In this document: positions 43,941 to 57,026 of the stretch, one piece after another
Numbering within the stretch: position 1 is the first letter of the stretch
Layout of the letters: the number at the start of each line of letters is the position of its first letter
DNA from: Chimonanthus salicifolius
Lineage: Eukaryota; Streptophyta; Magnoliopsida; Laurales; Calycanthaceae
Direction: 5' to 3'
Length of the DNA stretch: 64,000 nucleotides
NCBI GenBank assembly: GCA_013350335.1
Contig: CM023540.1
Location: forward strand, 46,049,222-46,113,221
Made by a program: the position numbers and the translations under genes
The notes under the pieces: generated by a model
Told to the model about the DNA's origin: nothing
Seen by the model: only the letters and a program-made list of their open reading frames with translations
The model's database searches: none

Positions 43941-46900
43941 TGTTTTAGCTTAATAATTCTTATTTAACCGGTTAATCTCGGAGATTACGGTTAGGGCTTC
44001 GAGGAAAGCCCAGTTGTGACTCAATCCGAGCTCGTGAGCTCAGTGATCCAGCTCGTTCGGCTAGAGGATCATTTTGGTAATTTACCGCTTGTCGTGTTTA
44101 TTTTAAATTCTGTTGATATATGATTATTATTTGTTGATAATGTTTTCCTTAATAAACGATTTGCAATTCTGATTTTAAAATGAATTTATTTTCAGAAAAT
44201 GGTACTTAAAATCCGCCCGTCAAAACCCCGAAAGGAAGTATTAATTATTTTAAAGGATTTGGAAATGAAATAAATTTTGAAACTAGTATTTTGTAGTAGA
44301 CCATTTTAAGTATGGTCTAATTATTTCATTTCACCCCAAAATGAGATTTCTAAATTGATTATTTTAACATTTGTTTATTTAAGTAAATATTGGTAAATTA
44401 TGGTTTTCATTTAAATCAAGGGTTTTTAGTAAGAGATAAATTCCAAAATTTTTATGGTGATTAAGGTTTTCAAAACCCAGCCTATCTGTAAGGTTGGATC
44501 AAGTTTTTGAATTTATAAAATCTTGTTTTTAGTTAAAAATCGGCTTTTATGTATATAGAGGGCCTTTTTGCAAAAATGGAAGTTTTCAGGGACTTATTTG
44601 CAACCGAAATTACCAAACAGTGTAACCACTGTTCAGAACGTCAGCTGCCGCTGCATGCAACCACATGCAGTGGCCATCCGACCCCAAATTCCGGCCAAAA
44701 ATCTATATATACAGCCTCAGTTTAGTTGTTTGAACTCCCAGCAAACTCTCTTCTCTCTCTGTTTCTCTCTTAGCTGAAACCCAAACCAGCCGAGACCCTG
44801 CCTTAGCCTCTGTTACCAGTTTTTCTGTCACCGTAAGCTTGGAAGGGAAAAGTTTTCAAAAATCCAGATTTCAGCCCAGGAACTTCAGTGAAGGTATCCT
44901 TTGCATTCCTCTTTCTTTTTTAATCAGTTTGGAATCAAGAAATTCTGAATTTGGCTCTGTTTTCAGTAATAAAAAACCATTTCAAAATCCAAGGAAAAAC
45001 CATGGGTTTCATGTACCCGTGAGGATTTACTGTTAAAATCCGGTGGCCTAGTGAACTTCTGAGCTCCAAACCATTCCCTATGGAAAGAAGACTCCCAGAG
45101 GAATCCATCAGACCGGCTGGATGTGAAAACCGAGTCCGGAAAACCCTCTGTTTCCGGAATCGTATTTCACTGTGTGTCTGCCGTCATTGTCTGCTGGTGC
45201 AGACAGTGGAGGAAGACGACTCTCGGACGGTCCGAAAGCATATCTTCGGACGGTCAGAGAGCTAACCCTCGGACGTTCCGAGCTTCACCCGAAACCCAGT
45301 TACGCCCGAGGCAAGCCAGACCCCTTCGGACGAACCGAGCCGAGCTCGGAAGGACCGAACCCACTCTGACGTTCCGAACCCAGACTTCGGATGTTCCGAG
45401 GACCCAGACCCACCGAGACTTGTTTTCGGATTTTAAACAGTTCGGAAGGACTTCGGATGATCCGAGACCCGATCTTCGGACGATCCGAAGTCAGACCCAT
45501 GTTCCGAAGTCAGTGACTAGATTAGGTGTGGTTCGGATGATCCAAAGTCACTGTACCTGGTTCCGAGGCATGTTCGGACCCAATTTTTAAGTGTAAAATA
45601 TTGTTTGATTGTTCTTATTTGATTAATGATGTGATTTGATGTTGATTAATACCTCCTTGTTAATTAAAATTGTACTAACCCCTCTTCTCTTACTACTTAT
45701 AGTGTAAATACTATTGTATTCGCTTCCAGGCCGACCCTATTGGTTGGGCACTGAATGATTCACTTCCAGGCCGACGCTATATAGTCGGCACTGAGTGACC
45801 TCGAGGCCTAACTCAAAATGTCAGATCTGGTCCTATCCAGAAGACAACCGAGAAGTGACCCGAGGATCTAGACTTAACTCAATAAATCAATCTGGTCAAT
45901 GCCCAGAAGACAATATGAGTTTTGTACTGAGCCCCTTTTTATTTTTTTTTGGATTATGATAATTTAAAAAGGATAGAAACCCAGTAGGAGACTCAATTCC
46001 ATATACCTTGGATATTTTTGGGAAAACATGAGATTTCAAAATACTACTTATGTGTACATATTTGTTATGTATATTGATTGTGCACTTGTCTGTTTGTTTG
46101 AAGAGAGACCGCGTAACCACACAATCACGGTGAGGGAACTTAACTCTGCAGAATATGTAAACAGGTTTTATTATGAGATGTGTCTTGGGCAATGGGTGGT
46201 TTCAGTTTTGATGAACCCACTCATGTGCCTAGACATGATGCACTATGGTAAGAGTGCTGATGATGATTGTGAATATTATGATGTTGATCATATGAATATG
46301 TAAGACTGCTTCCACGTACCTGGGCTATTGAACCAATATCGGCCATATGGGAGATGGTTTATGTCTACTGGACCATGGGTGGACCATGATGTCGTCAGTT
46401 ACTGACTTGAGGATGTCAGTATCGGCTAAATCAAAGCCGAAGATGTACTTACAAGGATGTATGTTGACCGTGTCGGGACTTAATACTGGTCTCAGCGTAG
46501 TCGGCAGGCGTTACGTTGGATGATAGCAGTAATTGATGAGAGATGATGATGTTGCTTTACATGATATTATGCTTATTTGTTGTCAAGCATGAGATATTAT
46601 TGAACTGTTGTTTATTGCTAACCTGTTATTTACTTAAACTGCATTGTTATATTTCCTTTACTGGGCTAGTTAGCTCACACCACTCACCTTTCAGGAGGTG
46701 AACCAGAGGAGGAGAACCCTCTTTTTCAAGCTTAGGGTGGATAAGTTGCGGCGGTGTTTCGGGATTTCCCCTGAGGGGAATACCCTTATCTTTACTTGTT
46801 GGTTCTTGGAACCATTTACTTTTATTAAGTACCGGGTGTGGTACTTAATTTGTTTAAATGTGATGTACTAAGCAGTGATGCCTTTGTAGTGGTTTGAAAC

Positions 46901-47139
46901 AATGTTTTGAATGATGATCAATGGTTGGATTGCATATGTTCATGATATGTGTTGATGTTGTTGTTTATGTCTATTTGTTGGGTAGATTTATGGTATGTGT
47001 TTGAGTCCACATGTTGGGATCATGTGTGATCTTTGGGCCTAACCATTGATTCGGCCCAGTTAGAGTGCTCTTGTTAGTTTATCTTTCAAAAAAAAAATCA
47101 GTCACGTTCCGGGCCCACCCTTCGGGTCGGGGCGTGGCA
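43941..47139 (+). mobile_element. Solo LTR of a Ty3/gypsy element, 3.2 kb
   Basis: It begins TGTTTTAGCTTAATAATTC and ends GGTCGGGGCGTGGCA, ends characteristic of large plant gypsy (Tekay/Del-like) LTRs. A TATA box (tatatata, about 44702-44709) lies inside. It sits exactly between two halves of the copia gag. The 5-bp flanks (aggcc, catcc) do not match, so it may be a recombinant LTR or have diverged. No second LTR or internal region is present. It includes an array of palindromic motifs at 45219-45560. Confidence 0.75.
45219..45560. repeat. Array of palindromic TTCGGAYGNTCCGAA motifs
   Basis: At least nine imperfect copies of ttcggacg(n)tccgaa lie within about 340 bp, for example near 45219, 45266, 45385, 45466 and 45476, with the spacing irregular. 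The 155-codon frame across it (45123-45590) is Arg/Pro/Thr-rich and is a by-product. A role as protein-binding sites or as a hairpin-forming stretch in the LTR transcript is a guess. Confidence 0.7.
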
Positions 47140-48316
47140 CATCCGATGCGATCGCCTTGGCTGCCGTACGGTTCAAGCCATCTCGGCCACCTACTTTGAA
47201 CTCCAACTCTACTCGTAACCGGCCTCCAATGAAGTGTACCAAATGTGGTTTATCTAACCATACAATTAAGAGCTGTTATGAGATCATTGGTTATTCAGAA
47301 GGGTGGGTTCACAAAGGGCGAAAGAGGGAGTCGAGCAGAGCATCAGTCGCATCCGCTGCGTTATCCCAGGAGATTACATCCTAACATCCACCAGGTACAT
47401 CCGGCTCCACGGCCTTGGCTACCTCAAGTATCTCCCCTTGCACATCTTCCATTACTGGTAATAGATCATAGATTATTGACACTGGCACTACTGATCACAT
47501 GACCTCTAGTTTTACTGGGTTACACTCTCCCAAACCATCAAATCAAACACATGTCACCAGTGCCAATGGAACCACCTCTCCCGTTCTGGGAGAAAGGTCC
47601 CTCACTCTTACATCATCATTAAGTCTAGCTTATGTCTTGGTTGTCCCATCACTCGATTATAACTTATTATTTGTTCCTCAAATCATTGATTCCCTTAATT
47701 GTATTGTGTGTTTTTTGCCCTTTTATTGTCTGTTATAGGACCTTTTCACCAGGGCCGTGATTGGATGTGGTACTAGGAGGGGCAAGTTGTACTATCTGGA
47801 CTTGACAGAAGACTGCAGTAAAATATTGGGCCAAGCACATCATATTTGAGGAGACGAGTCAGTCCGGATGAAAACAATTTAGTTGTGGCATAGACGATTA
47901 GGGCATGCTTCTTTTGGTTATCTAAAACATTTATTTCCAGATTTGTTTTCCCATTTTGCTGAATCAGACTTTCATTGTGAAACTTGTATTTTGGCGAAAA
48001 GTCATCACATTTCTTATCCAGTAAGATTGAATAAAAGTTCTATACCTTTTATGCTTGTCCATTCCGATGTTTCGGAACCGTCACGAGTTTATACAATTAG
48101 TGATTTTAAGTAGGTTTGTGACATTTATAGATGATTGCACCAGGATGACATGGGTTTTCCCCATAAAGCAGAAAAGCGAAGTCCCCACGAAATTCAAACA
48201 ATTTCATCAATACGTTACTACTCAGTTTGCTAAGAAGATCACAACACTTTGGTCTTACAATGGCGGTGAGTTCATCAATAACAACCTCCGTCATTTTTTG
48301 AGCCAGCATGATATTG
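47140..48316 (+). pseudogene. Nested copia: gag end, protease, start of integrase
   Basis: The zinc knuckle CTKCGLSNHTIKSC is intact (47241-47282). The protease motif reads IDTGTTDHMTS near 47474-47506. The pre-integrase region has LWHRRLGHASFGYL and CETCILAKSHH, the zinc-binding part. The integrase core has FIDDCTRMTWVF, then SYNGGEF where DNGGE is usual, so the second catalytic Asp appears lost. The sequence breaks at HDIVH, where the gypsy element is inserted, and continues at 57027. Frames change several times. Confidence 0.85.
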
Positions 48317-48321
48317 TTCAT

Positions 48322-50116
48322 TGTTGTGCAAATTTTAAATTTATAATTACTCACAAGCGCACGAGCCGAATTGGAGTATAGAGATATGCAAGTGCGAGGT
48401 CGAACCCACATGGACTTGATTTAGAATGAACGACAAAACAAATTAAAAAGTCTAATATTTTAACTTTAACGTAGTTAACAATTTTTCATGAGAATGATTG
48501 AATTGAAATTGCAAAATTAATTAAAACAACTAAAAATAGAGATTAAATCAAGTGAGAAAAATGACTAAGGTATCGGATTCCACCACCATTAAATCTATAA
48601 TCTTCCAATTATTTATTTATTAATTCCCAATTTTAAGAGATTTAAACATTTAAGTTTATTAATATGGTGTTCAAAAATTGATTATCCTTTGCTTAAAAGT
48701 GCAGATTCTAAGTATTCAATGTATCCAATCTTAACTCAAAAGACAATGGATCAAAGGGATTAATCTAAGCATCTAATGTATTTAAATTAAAATAAAAGAA
48801 AACAATGAATCAAAGGGTTTACTTTTATTCAATTAAAAACCAAGCATTTAATTAATTAGATATTAATATTAACAACAAAAAATACATGGCATTAATGGTG
48901 AAAAATAATTCACATCTATTAATTTGATGAAGGTATAAATAATCAAACACACATAATTGGAATTAAATAAATAAATAAAAGAAAATTATTTCATTAATGG
49001 GGTTTCATCTTCAACCTCAGTACAAGAAATTAGCTGAACATTATGAAAGAATTAAAATAAAAGAGATAGAAAAATGAAACTCGAGCCATGTCGGAGATCC
49101 TGACGCCTTCAACCTCAAGCCCTCTGTCAGCCTTCTAGTTGTCCTCTGTCCCGTTCAAGTTCGAATCTCATTGTGAAGAGAGTGATTCAATTTATAGAGG
49201 AGTGAAGAGGTAAATTTAGTAACAGTGGGTCCCAGTCCAATTCATTCGGTGGCAAAAGAAATCAGACCTCTTTCCTTTTTTATTCTCCATCGTGGCTTCT
49301 TTCAAGAGGCAAGGCATGTGAGCCACTTTCTTTTATGCTCCTTTCTATTTGTACTCTGGCTTTGTTTTCTCTGTCAACACGGTGAAGACAAAAGGATTTG
49401 CACAACTGGCTTGCTTTCCACTTTTCATCCAGATGATAACTCTTCCACCCTCCAAGTTTCCTCTTCTATTTTCATTCTTTTTCTATTTTAATTCAGCAAG
49501 CACCTCCTTCTGTTACTTTTGGCCAAATCAGCCATCGAATCAGCCTTCTTCTTTTCTTTTATCTACTAATTTTTTTCACTCAGGAAACTCAACAGCTTAT
49601 CCTCTTCCTTTGTTTTCAATTGATCTCTGTACTCGGTTCAACAAGTCATTGGTTGTATGGACGCTGCTGGTTCTCAGTTTCTTTCTCAAACAAATCTACT
49701 TGTTGGGTTGCTGCAGATTCATTCTTTCTGTTACTTCTCATGCTCTTTAACTTCAATGCTCGCTGCCTATTTTTCAATGGGTTGCTGCCTTTATATGCTG
49801 CTACCTTCTTCTTGTTCTGTTTTAAGTTGCTACTATATGTGATTGTGGACTCTTTCAATGGGCAACAAATGGGCTTGGATTTCTGAGTTTTGAAGGTCCA
49901 AAGCTATTGAAATTGGACTCCAATGATAGGTTTCAAGGGTCCTTTTGCATTAAGCACATTTTCTATCAATTCACTTCCATTTTAATTTCTTTTCTTTAAA
50001 ATCTCCATTTTTCCTGCAAAATTCAAAAATCCCATTAATTATATAATATATACAAAATTCAAAAGCTAACTAATCTAAATATCAAGGGTAAAACAATCAT
50101 TTTCTTGTACTCATCA
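48322..50116 (-). repeat. 3' LTR of the gypsy element
   Basis: Plus-strand ends TGTTGTGCAAATT and GTACTCATCA. Short frames at 49225-49886 also appear in the other LTR (56130-56791) simply because the LTR is duplicated; they are not called genes. Confidence 0.9.
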
Positions 50117-50131
50117 AATACCCCCAAACTT
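50117..50131 (-). other. Polypurine tract of the gypsy element
   Basis: Plus strand aatacccccaaac; on the minus strand gtttgggggtatt directly before the LTR start. It would prime plus-strand DNA synthesis in an active relative. A second cccccaaactta phrase occurs at about 51733-51744. Confidence 0.75.
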
Positions 50132-52171
50132 AGATTTTGCTAGTCCTCCAGCAAAACAAGAAATTAAAAATTAAAAATTAAAATTCTAAACTAATCCTAA
50201 TATACAACTAATCTACACCACTTTCGCTGGCACTCTCGATTGCATTTAGCATATGCAACAAGCCTTTAAACCCCCAGCTCACCACTAGTGGATGAGTTAT
50301 AGTCTCGTGAGGGCTTCTAGAGATGATACCCACAAACATCAAATTTCAGCAAAAGTATATTAGCAAAAATTTAAACATCATGCAACTCAAAAATTATTTA
50401 ACAAAATTTATACTTGGAGTGTAGTGTGTGATAGCCAAATATTATCATATCCTTTTTTTTCAAAGTACACACAAGTTTTACAACCACTAGCTGAAAATGC
50501 GCTTTGACTCCAAATCTCACCAGATATATCTCTCAGAAAGACTTTCGCTCAGAGATTGGGCTATTTTTTCCTCTAAAGTATATGTGAGCGGAATAATTTA
50601 TCAAATGCAAATATCTCACGTATTTATCAACAAATAACGAATAATATCAAAGAAAAATATAGATCTCATGACTGGATGCCATTTTCCTGAGAACGTTGAA
50701 ATAATGCACTATAATTCTTCCTCATCTATTCTCCACTTTAAATACCACATTAACTAAGGATCAATAGGACTTCCTATAGGACAAAATGTGGCTTAGGATC
50801 GGGTTATATCAAAGAAGGATAACAAGACTTTAAAATAAATATTTTGAACAGAAAAAGTTAGAGATCTTCAATAATTCATAAACGGGATATTCTTCCTCTA
50901 TTTTTCTTTAAGCACTTCCAAAACATCATTTTTTTCTTTCTATTTTTTTTTCATCCTTCTTTTGATGTATAGATGCTCCCCTTCTCAATTTTTTTCTCTT
51001 TTTTTTTTTCTTCATCATTTTTTTGTTGATATTTTTTTTTTCAAATGTCATATTTGTTTTTAAAAGAGTACCATCCCAATACCAATCATCTCTAACCTTT
51101 TCTGAGCTCTAGAATAGGTCACAGATATTTCAATTTTGGCTTAAATTTCACAACTGGAGTTGGGTATGGATAACATGGATAATCAATAAAAAGAGGCTAA
51201 ATTTACATTCAAGGCTCAAAATGGGAACTATCAAGATAACATATGACCAAACATAGGTAGGCTTCAAACATTCAAACGATCCAAAAATAATGCCATATAT
51301 CACTTCCTAAGCTTAATATGACTATTTCATTGCTTCAAATAAATTCAGAAAAATTTTGGCGTAATAATCCAATTTTGGTGTCGTTCTCAGTAATTTGACC
51401 AAAACAAAGAATAATGAGATCTAACAACGAAATAATGCGCACATCAAAGAAAATAAAGAATTATTTATAACCCTCAGAAAATCGAATGGCTCAAAAGTTC
51501 ACTGGGTCACAAGTCTCCACTGGTATTCCTCCGGTGATTACTTTACTCATGAATATTTTTCTCTTTCCAACTAAGTTAATATGACTGTGCAAAGATTTTC
51601 CAAGTATAAATTTCACAAAATTCAAATGGAAAAATATGATATAAAAATTGTGATCCACATATTAATGCTAAAAAATCAATTTTTTTCAAAACTCAAAACA
51701 CACAAAACTAACACAGTGTAACCCTCAATACCCCCAAACTTAAATTGGACATTGTCCTCAATGTTCCCTAATCTACATGTGCACCTACAAATTAGAAGAA
51801 AATGTTAGAAAAAGAACAACTTGAGTTGAGAAATATCTGAGATGGCTCACTTTATTCAAAACCTGCAAAAACACAAAAACATACAAGAAAAACACTAGAT
51901 TGACTCTCACACAAGACGGACAGACTCAAACGAATTCAAATATCCTAAACTAGACTGACTCAACAAAACTAAAATCTACAGATACACAGACCACCGACAA
52001 ACTGACTTGGACTCAACTGACAGACATACAAATCAACCCTGGTCCAATACTAGTGGTTTTTCAACACTGACAGAGAGACTCAAATTTTTCCTTTCTTTTA
52101 CTGGTCTCCAAAAATGGAGTGATTTCCAGCACAACATTCACTTCATTGACCCCTTTTTCATTGAAATTAGT
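50132..52171 (-). other. Non-coding interior of the gypsy element
   Basis: About 2 kb between protease and the 3' LTR, where a full element would have reverse transcriptase, RNase H and integrase. It is AT-rich with T-rich stretches (50930-51060). I see no domain on either strand. Confidence 0.55.
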
Positions 52172-54599
52172 CTAAAAATTTGACAAGCATTCCTCAAATT
52201 GATCATCGCATGTAAAGTTCAAAAAGGACTCATGGATTGTACTCTCAATCATGTTTACCTCACATAGGTCATTGGTATCTGGAGGCTGGTGGCCACAATT
52301 AAACACATTGAGCTCTAAAGTCATGTTTCCAAAAGATAGTTTGAGCACTCCATTCCTGCAATTAATGATTGCATTGGAGGTAGCTAAGAAGGGTCGACCC
52401 AAAATTACTGGAATTTGCCCATTGGTGTTCATCACAGGTTGTGTATCAATGACTATAAAGTCTACTGGAAAATAAAACTTGTTAACCTTGATTAGAACAT
52501 CTTCTATTACACATCTTGAATTTTGACTGACCTATCAGCCAATTGAAGTGTAACAGGTGTGGGTTTCAATTCACCTAGCCCAATTGCTCGTACACAGAGT
52601 ACAGCAACAAATTAACGCTCGCTCCTAAATCAAGTAAGGCCCGATCGATCGAATGGTCACCAATGACACAAGAAATTGTGGGACTTCCTGGATCTTTGTA
52701 CTTGACAGGAATTTTCTGTTGAATAATAGCGCTCACATGTTCAGCCAAAAATGCTTTCTTTGGAACATTCATCTTCCTCTTTATCATACAGAGATCTTTC
52801 AAGAATTTTGAATAAGAAGGTATTTGTTTAATAGCGTCGAGGAGAGGAATGTTTATGCGGACTTGCTTGAACACCTCTAACACATCGCGATGTGGTGTAC
52901 CTTTCTTAATTGGAATCAATCTTTGTGGGTAAGGAGCTTTTGGGACAAAATCAGTCGTGACTGACTCTTTGGGTTCCTTCTCAGGCGGGCAATTAGTGCC
53001 CTTTGATGGCTCAGATTGATCATGGCTTTGGTTATCCTGCTGTCTTTCTTCTGGCAACCTAACCTGACTATCAACTGTTTTCCCTGACCTAAGAGTGATG
53101 ATAGATTTAACATCTCTATGATGCACGTTGGAAGTAGTTGAAGACCCCACTTCGAACTGACCCTTAGGATTGGGAATGGGTTGACTGGGGAATTTGTCAT
53201 TTTCCCTCTCTCCGATAGCACTTGCAAGTTGCCGTATCTGTGTTTCAAGTTTCAGTATGGCTTGGGAATTTGACTGCAAGGCTTGCTGAGTGGACTGCAT
53301 GAATTGTTGCAGTGTATCCTCCAGAGATGGTTTATGATGCTGCGAACCAGGTTGACAAGATTGACTCTGGGTGGATGGAATGGTTGGTTTTGGGGTGGAT
53401 GGAATGACTGACCAGGTGAGTGGAATGGCTGACCAGGTGCTTGAAACTGATGAGGTCCTTGATTCATGTGTTGGTTCTGACTCCACGAGAAATTAGGGTG
53501 ATTCCGCCAATTGGGGTTATAAGTAGCAGAGAATGGATTCCCCTGCTGCTTCCCAAAATTATTTAGTGCGTTAGCCTGTTCAACTAGGCACTCCGGATTT
53601 GCGTTTAGGGAAGGACAAGTTTGTGTTGTGTATCCTGGGTTAGTACCCAAGGCACACACCTCAGACTGCCAGCTCATTGACGGACTCACCCTCTGAGTCA
53701 TTACTAAGGCCTCTACTTTTTTAGTCAGATTTGCAATTGCGACCTTAACCTCAAAATCATTATTAATTTCGTACAAACCTCCTCTTTCGGAAGTTTGTCC
53801 TGAATTCTCTCTTTTGGAAAAGTTCCATCGCTGAGAATTCTCCGCCAAATTTTTCAAGAAATTCCATCCGTAAACTTGATTTTGTTCCAAAAATGCCCCA
53901 CTTTTCATAAACTCGACCAAAGTCCTGCTAGATGTGGTTAAGCCATCATAGAAAATTGAATGAGTCTCCAAGTTTCAAAGCCATGATGGGGACATTTACT
54001 TAATAGATCCTTAAATCTTTCCCATTATTCCAAGAATTGTTCACCCTCTTTCTGAATAAAATTTGAAATTTCTGTTTTGAGGGCGTTCGTTTTAGATATC
54101 GGGAAAAATTTATTCAAGAATTTATTGACCAAGTGATCCCACGTGTTGATGGAATTTGCGGGGAAGGAGTTCAGCCATGATTTCACTTTTTCTTTGAGAA
54201 AAAAAGGAAATAGGCGAAGTTTAATAGATTCATCAGTGACATTTTGAAGTTTGATAGTGGCGCAAATCTTTAAAAATTCCTTAACGTGTAAGTAGGGATC
54301 CACACGATCAAGGCCATGAAAAGCGAGGAGTAGATGTAAAAGGCCTGGTTTTAACTCAAAGGTGGCATTGGTGGCTGGGATGACGATGCTGGAGGGTGTG
54401 TTGGATAGGACTAATGAAAAAAATCTCGAAGAGTGTTCTCCTGTTCTTCGGCCATTTTAGGTGATGGTGGTGGTAATGACGATGGACTGTCTATATCTAT
54501 GACTGAGCTGGAATGAGCTCCGGATGTAACAATTGGTAAATCGACAGAAAACATAGCTCGAACCAAACGATTGTTAGAATCACGACACCAATAATTCAT
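52172..54599 (-). pseudogene. gag-protease of the gypsy element
   Basis: Read from 54599 downward: a short N-terminal frame (MNYWCRDSNNRLVRAMF); the retrotransposon gag core (LFPFFLKEKVKSWLNSFP, WDHLVNKFLNKFFP, 54025-54303); a Pro/Gln-rich spacer; the phrase IITLRSGK common in Athila/Tat gag; the segment PYPQRLIPIKKGTPHRDV; then the aspartic protease DLGASVNLL and its end GRPFLATSNAII (52172-52435). At least four frames are needed, so it is inactive. Coding similarity ends just before where reverse transcriptase should start. Confidence 0.88.
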
Positions 54600-55227
54600 A
54601 CACAGACACGATCATTCACGCTCAATCAATCCACACAAAATATGACCTAAACCTAGACTGACACAGGGATCCTAGACTCTAGACTGCCCTAAACGATGGT
54701 TCTAGATTGTTTTTAACATACAATGCATGAACCAATTTTTACTAATCTTTTTGGACTTTTTTTTTTTGAATGCAAGCCTAAATTATCAATACAAGATTCA
54801 AGCAAATATGAAGAAAATAATCAAACAATTTTAATCTAATGTATGAACTAACACCCTGAATGCATGAGCAAATTAAATATGCAATTTGTTTTTTTTTTTT
54901 AATTATTATGCAAAATAAATGCAAGACAACCTAATAAAAACTATATGAATGCATGAAAAAATTGAAAATTTAAAGAAAGTGGTTTAAGCACTTACCTTGG
55001 CCCATAGTTGCTTTTGCAAATTTTTTTTTAAGTGTGCAATTTAAAACTCTTGCAAAATCAACAAACAAAACCTAGGTGAAGACACCAAATCACATAAAAA
55101 TATGCCTGAACCTGGATCCAGATGCAAAATTCCTAAATCTACAACTAGTGGAAAGATTAAACTAATAGATTTTTTAATTTAATTTTCCGGTTTCAATCTC
55201 AAGTCCCCGGCAATGGCGCTAAAAACT
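54600..55227 (-). other. Leader and primer site of the gypsy element
   Basis: The primer site lies at plus 55204-55221; on the minus strand it reads TAGCGCCATTGCCGGGGA, against TGGCGCCGTTGCCGGGGA expected for tRNA-Asp. The rest is AT-rich untranslated leader. Confidence 0.75.
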
Positions 55228-57021
55228 TGTTGTGCAAATTTTAAATTTATAATTACTCGCAAGCGCATGAACCGAATTGGAGTATAGAGATATGCAAGTA
55301 CGAGGTCGAACCCACAGGGACTTGATTTAAAATGAACGGCAAAACAAATTAAAAAGCCTAATATTTTAACCTTAACGTAGTTAACAATTTTTCATGAGAA
55401 TGATTGAATTGAAATTGCAAAATTAATTAAAACAACTAAAAATAGCGATTAAATCAAGTGAGAAAAATTACTAAGGTATCGGATTCCACCACTATTAAAT
55501 CTATAATCTTCCAATTATTTATTTATTAATTCCCAATTTTAAGAGATTTAAACATTTAAGTTTATTAATATGGTGTTCAAAAATTGATTATCCTTTGCTT
55601 AAAAGTGCAGATTCTAAGTATTCAATGTATCCAATCTTAACTCAAAAGACAATGGATCAAAGGGATTAATCTAAGCATCTAATGTATTTAAATTAAAATA
55701 AAAGAAAACAATGAATCAAAGGGTTTACTTTTATTCAATTAAAAACCAAGCATTTAATTAATTAGATATTAATATTAACAACCAAAAATACATGGCATTA
55801 ATGGTGAAAAATAATTCACATCTATTAATTTGATGAAGGTATAAATAATCAAACACACATAATTGGAATTAAATAAATAAATAAAGAAAATTATTTCATT
55901 AATGGGGTTTCATCTTCAACCTCAGTACAAGAAATTGGCTGAACATTATGAAAGAATTAAAATAAAAGAGATAGAAAAATAAAACTCGAGCCACATCGGA
56001 GATCCCGACGCCTTCAACCTCAAGCCCTCTGTCAGCCTTCTAGTTGTCCTCTGTCCCGTTCAAGTTCGAATTTCATTGTGAAGAGTGTGGTTCAATTTAT
56101 AGAGGAGTGAAGAGGTAAATTTAGTAACAATGGGTCCCACTCCAATTCATTTGGTGGCAAAAGAAATCAGACCTCTTTCCTTTTTTATTCTCCATTGTGG
56201 CTTCTTTCAAGAGGCAAGGCATGTGGGCCATTTTCTTTTATGCTCCTTTCTATTTGTACTCTGGCTTTGTTTTCTCTGTCAACACGGTGAAGACAAAAGG
56301 ATTTGCACAACTGACTTGCTTTCCACTTTTCATCCAGATGATAACTCTACCACCCTCCAAGTTTCCTCTTCTATTTTCATTCTTTTTCTATTTTAATTCA
56401 GTCAACACCTCCTTCTATTACTTTTGGCCAAATCAGCTATTGAATTAGCCTTCCTCTTTTCTTTTATCTACTAATTTTTTTCACTCAGGAAACTCGACTG
56501 CTTATCCTCTTCCTTTGTTTTCCATTGATCTCTGTACTCGATTCAACACGACATTGGTTGTATGGATGCTGCTGGTTCTCAGTTTCTTTCTCAAACAAAG
56601 CTACTTGTTGGGTTGCTGCAGATTCATTCTTTTTGTTACTTCTCCTGCTCTTTAACTTCAACGCTCGCTACCTACTTTTCAATGGGTTGCTGCCTTTATA
56701 TGCTGCTACTTTCTTCTTGCTCTGTTTTAAGTTGCTGCTGTATGTGACTGTGGACTCTTTTAATGGGCAGCAAATGGGCTTGGATTTATGAGTTTTGAAG
56801 GTCCAAAGCTATTGAGATTGGACTCCAATGATAGGTTTCAAGGGTCCTTTTGCATTAAGCACATTTTCTATCAATTCTCTTCCATTTTAATTTCTTTTCT
56901 TTAAAATCTCCATTTTTCCTGCAAAATTCAAAAATCCCATTAATTATATAATATATACAAAATTCAAGAGCTAACTAATCTAAATATCAAGTGTAAAACA
57001 ATCATTTTCTTGTACTCATCA
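55228..57021 (-). repeat. 5' LTR of the gypsy element
   Basis: 1,794 bp, partner of 48322-50116. The copia integrase resumes after the ttcat duplication at 57027. Confidence 0.9.
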
Positions 57022-57026
57022 TTCAT

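Larger units (their letters stand above)
48322..57021 (-). mobile_element. Ty3/gypsy (Athila/Tat-like) element, gag-protease only
   Basis: LTRs of 1,795 and 1,794 bp (48322-50116, 55228-57021) with exact target-site duplications ttcat (48317-48321, 57022-57026). The primer site, read on the minus strand, matches plant tRNA-Asp at 16 of 18 bases. The polypurine tract gtttgggggtatt lies beside the left LTR. Gag and protease are present in several frames, but no reverse transcriptase, RNase H or integrase is visible in the 5.1-kb interior. By hand count the LTRs differ at about 60 positions (96-97 percent identity). Confidence 0.92.

Noticed and set aside
45123..45590. 155-codon frame in the solo LTR
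   Set aside because: Created by the CpG-rich dyad array; Arg/Pro/Thr-rich with no domain and inside an LTR.
49225..49886. Paired 88-codon frames repeated at 56130-56791
   Set aside because: The duplication is just the two gypsy LTRs; no domain, and the element is on the minus strand.
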